Assembly (NCBI RefSeq): GCF_005402965.1
Contig: NZ_BJCF01000029.1
Coordinates: forward strand, 1 to 55,928
Length of the DNA: 55,928 bases
Source of the DNA: Dolichospermum planctonicum
GTDB lineage: Bacteria; Cyanobacteriota; Cyanobacteriia; Cyanobacteriales; Nostocaceae
Reading direction: 5' to 3'
The notes below the pieces were generated by a model, which worked only from the letters and a program-made list of their open reading frames with translations, searched no databases and was not told the origin of the DNA. This document shows positions 55,834 through 55,928 of the stretch, piece by piece (the first letter of the stretch is position 1; each line of letters starts with the position of its first letter). The translations under genes and the position numbers were made by a program.

Positions 55834-55928
55834 ATGAAGTTCAATCGTAGTCAAGTTAAAAAATACCTGCAATTAGCTGATTTTACATCGCTTTTTATTG
55901 AAGAACTAGGTTGGGATTATGCTGATAT
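55834..55928 (+). CDS. Start of a probable Eco57I-type methyltransferase/endonuclease (partial)
   Basis: The window ends 31 codons into this gene. The visible residues are MKFNRSQVKKYLQLADFTSL and FIEELGWDYADI. The phrase LFIEELGWD after a short helix is a well-known N-terminus of large Eco57I-like restriction-modification enzymes and related proteins. AGGAG lies 10 bases before the ATG. The identification rests on the N-terminus only. Confidence 0.45.
   Translation, partial: MKFNRSQVKKYLQLADFTSLFIEELGWDYAD

Overview
The window is cyanobacterial and most likely from a filamentous member of the Nostocales. It carries a complete phycocyanin operon with four tandem cpcG rod-core linker genes, a gene at the place of the heterocyst-pattern regulator patA, photosystem II psbD, a high-light-inducible protein, ldpA and many cyanobacteria-only proteins. 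The HIP1 palindrome GCGATCGC occurs more than 20 times, and the intergenic DNA is AT-rich with short tandem repeats. No transposase, prophage or CRISPR array was seen.

Layout. 1-7.5 kb: ftsH, a hicBA toxin-antitoxin pair with a broken toxin, a secreted protein, gltX, tRNA-His, a small exported protein, and a sirohydrochlorin chelatase/cobA pair. 7.6-10.5 kb: an accessory stretch with an Rpn-type nuclease, a Uma2 protein and several decayed toxin-antitoxin modules. 10.5-12.7 kb: a patA-like response regulator whose phospho-acceptor Asp is Asn, then an RluA-type pseudouridine synthase. 13.3-20.8 kb: cpcBACDEF-cpcG1-G2-G3(cpcL)-G4, which builds phycobilisome rods and attaches bilin to CpcA. 21-28.8 kb: hli, ald, a MAPEG protein, an Mla-type lipid transporter ATPase with its MCE protein, a DUF3288-type protein and clpC.

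29-36 kb: a second accessory stretch. It holds one intact HigBA-like pair, one intact RelE-like pair, a 340-bp direct duplication of a dead AbrB-type antitoxin, a 130-bp duplication of the 3' end of an XRE antitoxin, and a Roco (LRR-ROC-COR) GTPase with nearly identical LRR units and a membrane tail. 36-38 kb: a J-domain protein and an Rrf2 regulator-cysK pair. 38.4-42.3 kb: an SLH/OprB porin, a 1.07-kb gap and a stand-alone psbD. 42.5-47 kb: an EcfA/CbiO ATPase, a probable 6S RNA, a NYN ribonuclease, tRNA-Asn, a PsiE protein and a sugar permease. 47.7-55.9 kb: ruvC, a YvcK/CofD-like protein, tsaE, pyrC, lepB, ldpA, an R3H/AAA protein and the start of a possible Eco57I-type methyltransferase cut by the window edge.

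The strongest candidate for something undescribed is on the minus strand between psbD and the porin gene (about 41093 to 40795). A consensus-like promoter leads into a 23-codon ORF with a perfect Shine-Dalgarno sequence. Its codons form one arm of a long stem, and the transcript ends in a 17-bp terminator. A second unexplained RNA-like element lies between cpcA and cpcC.
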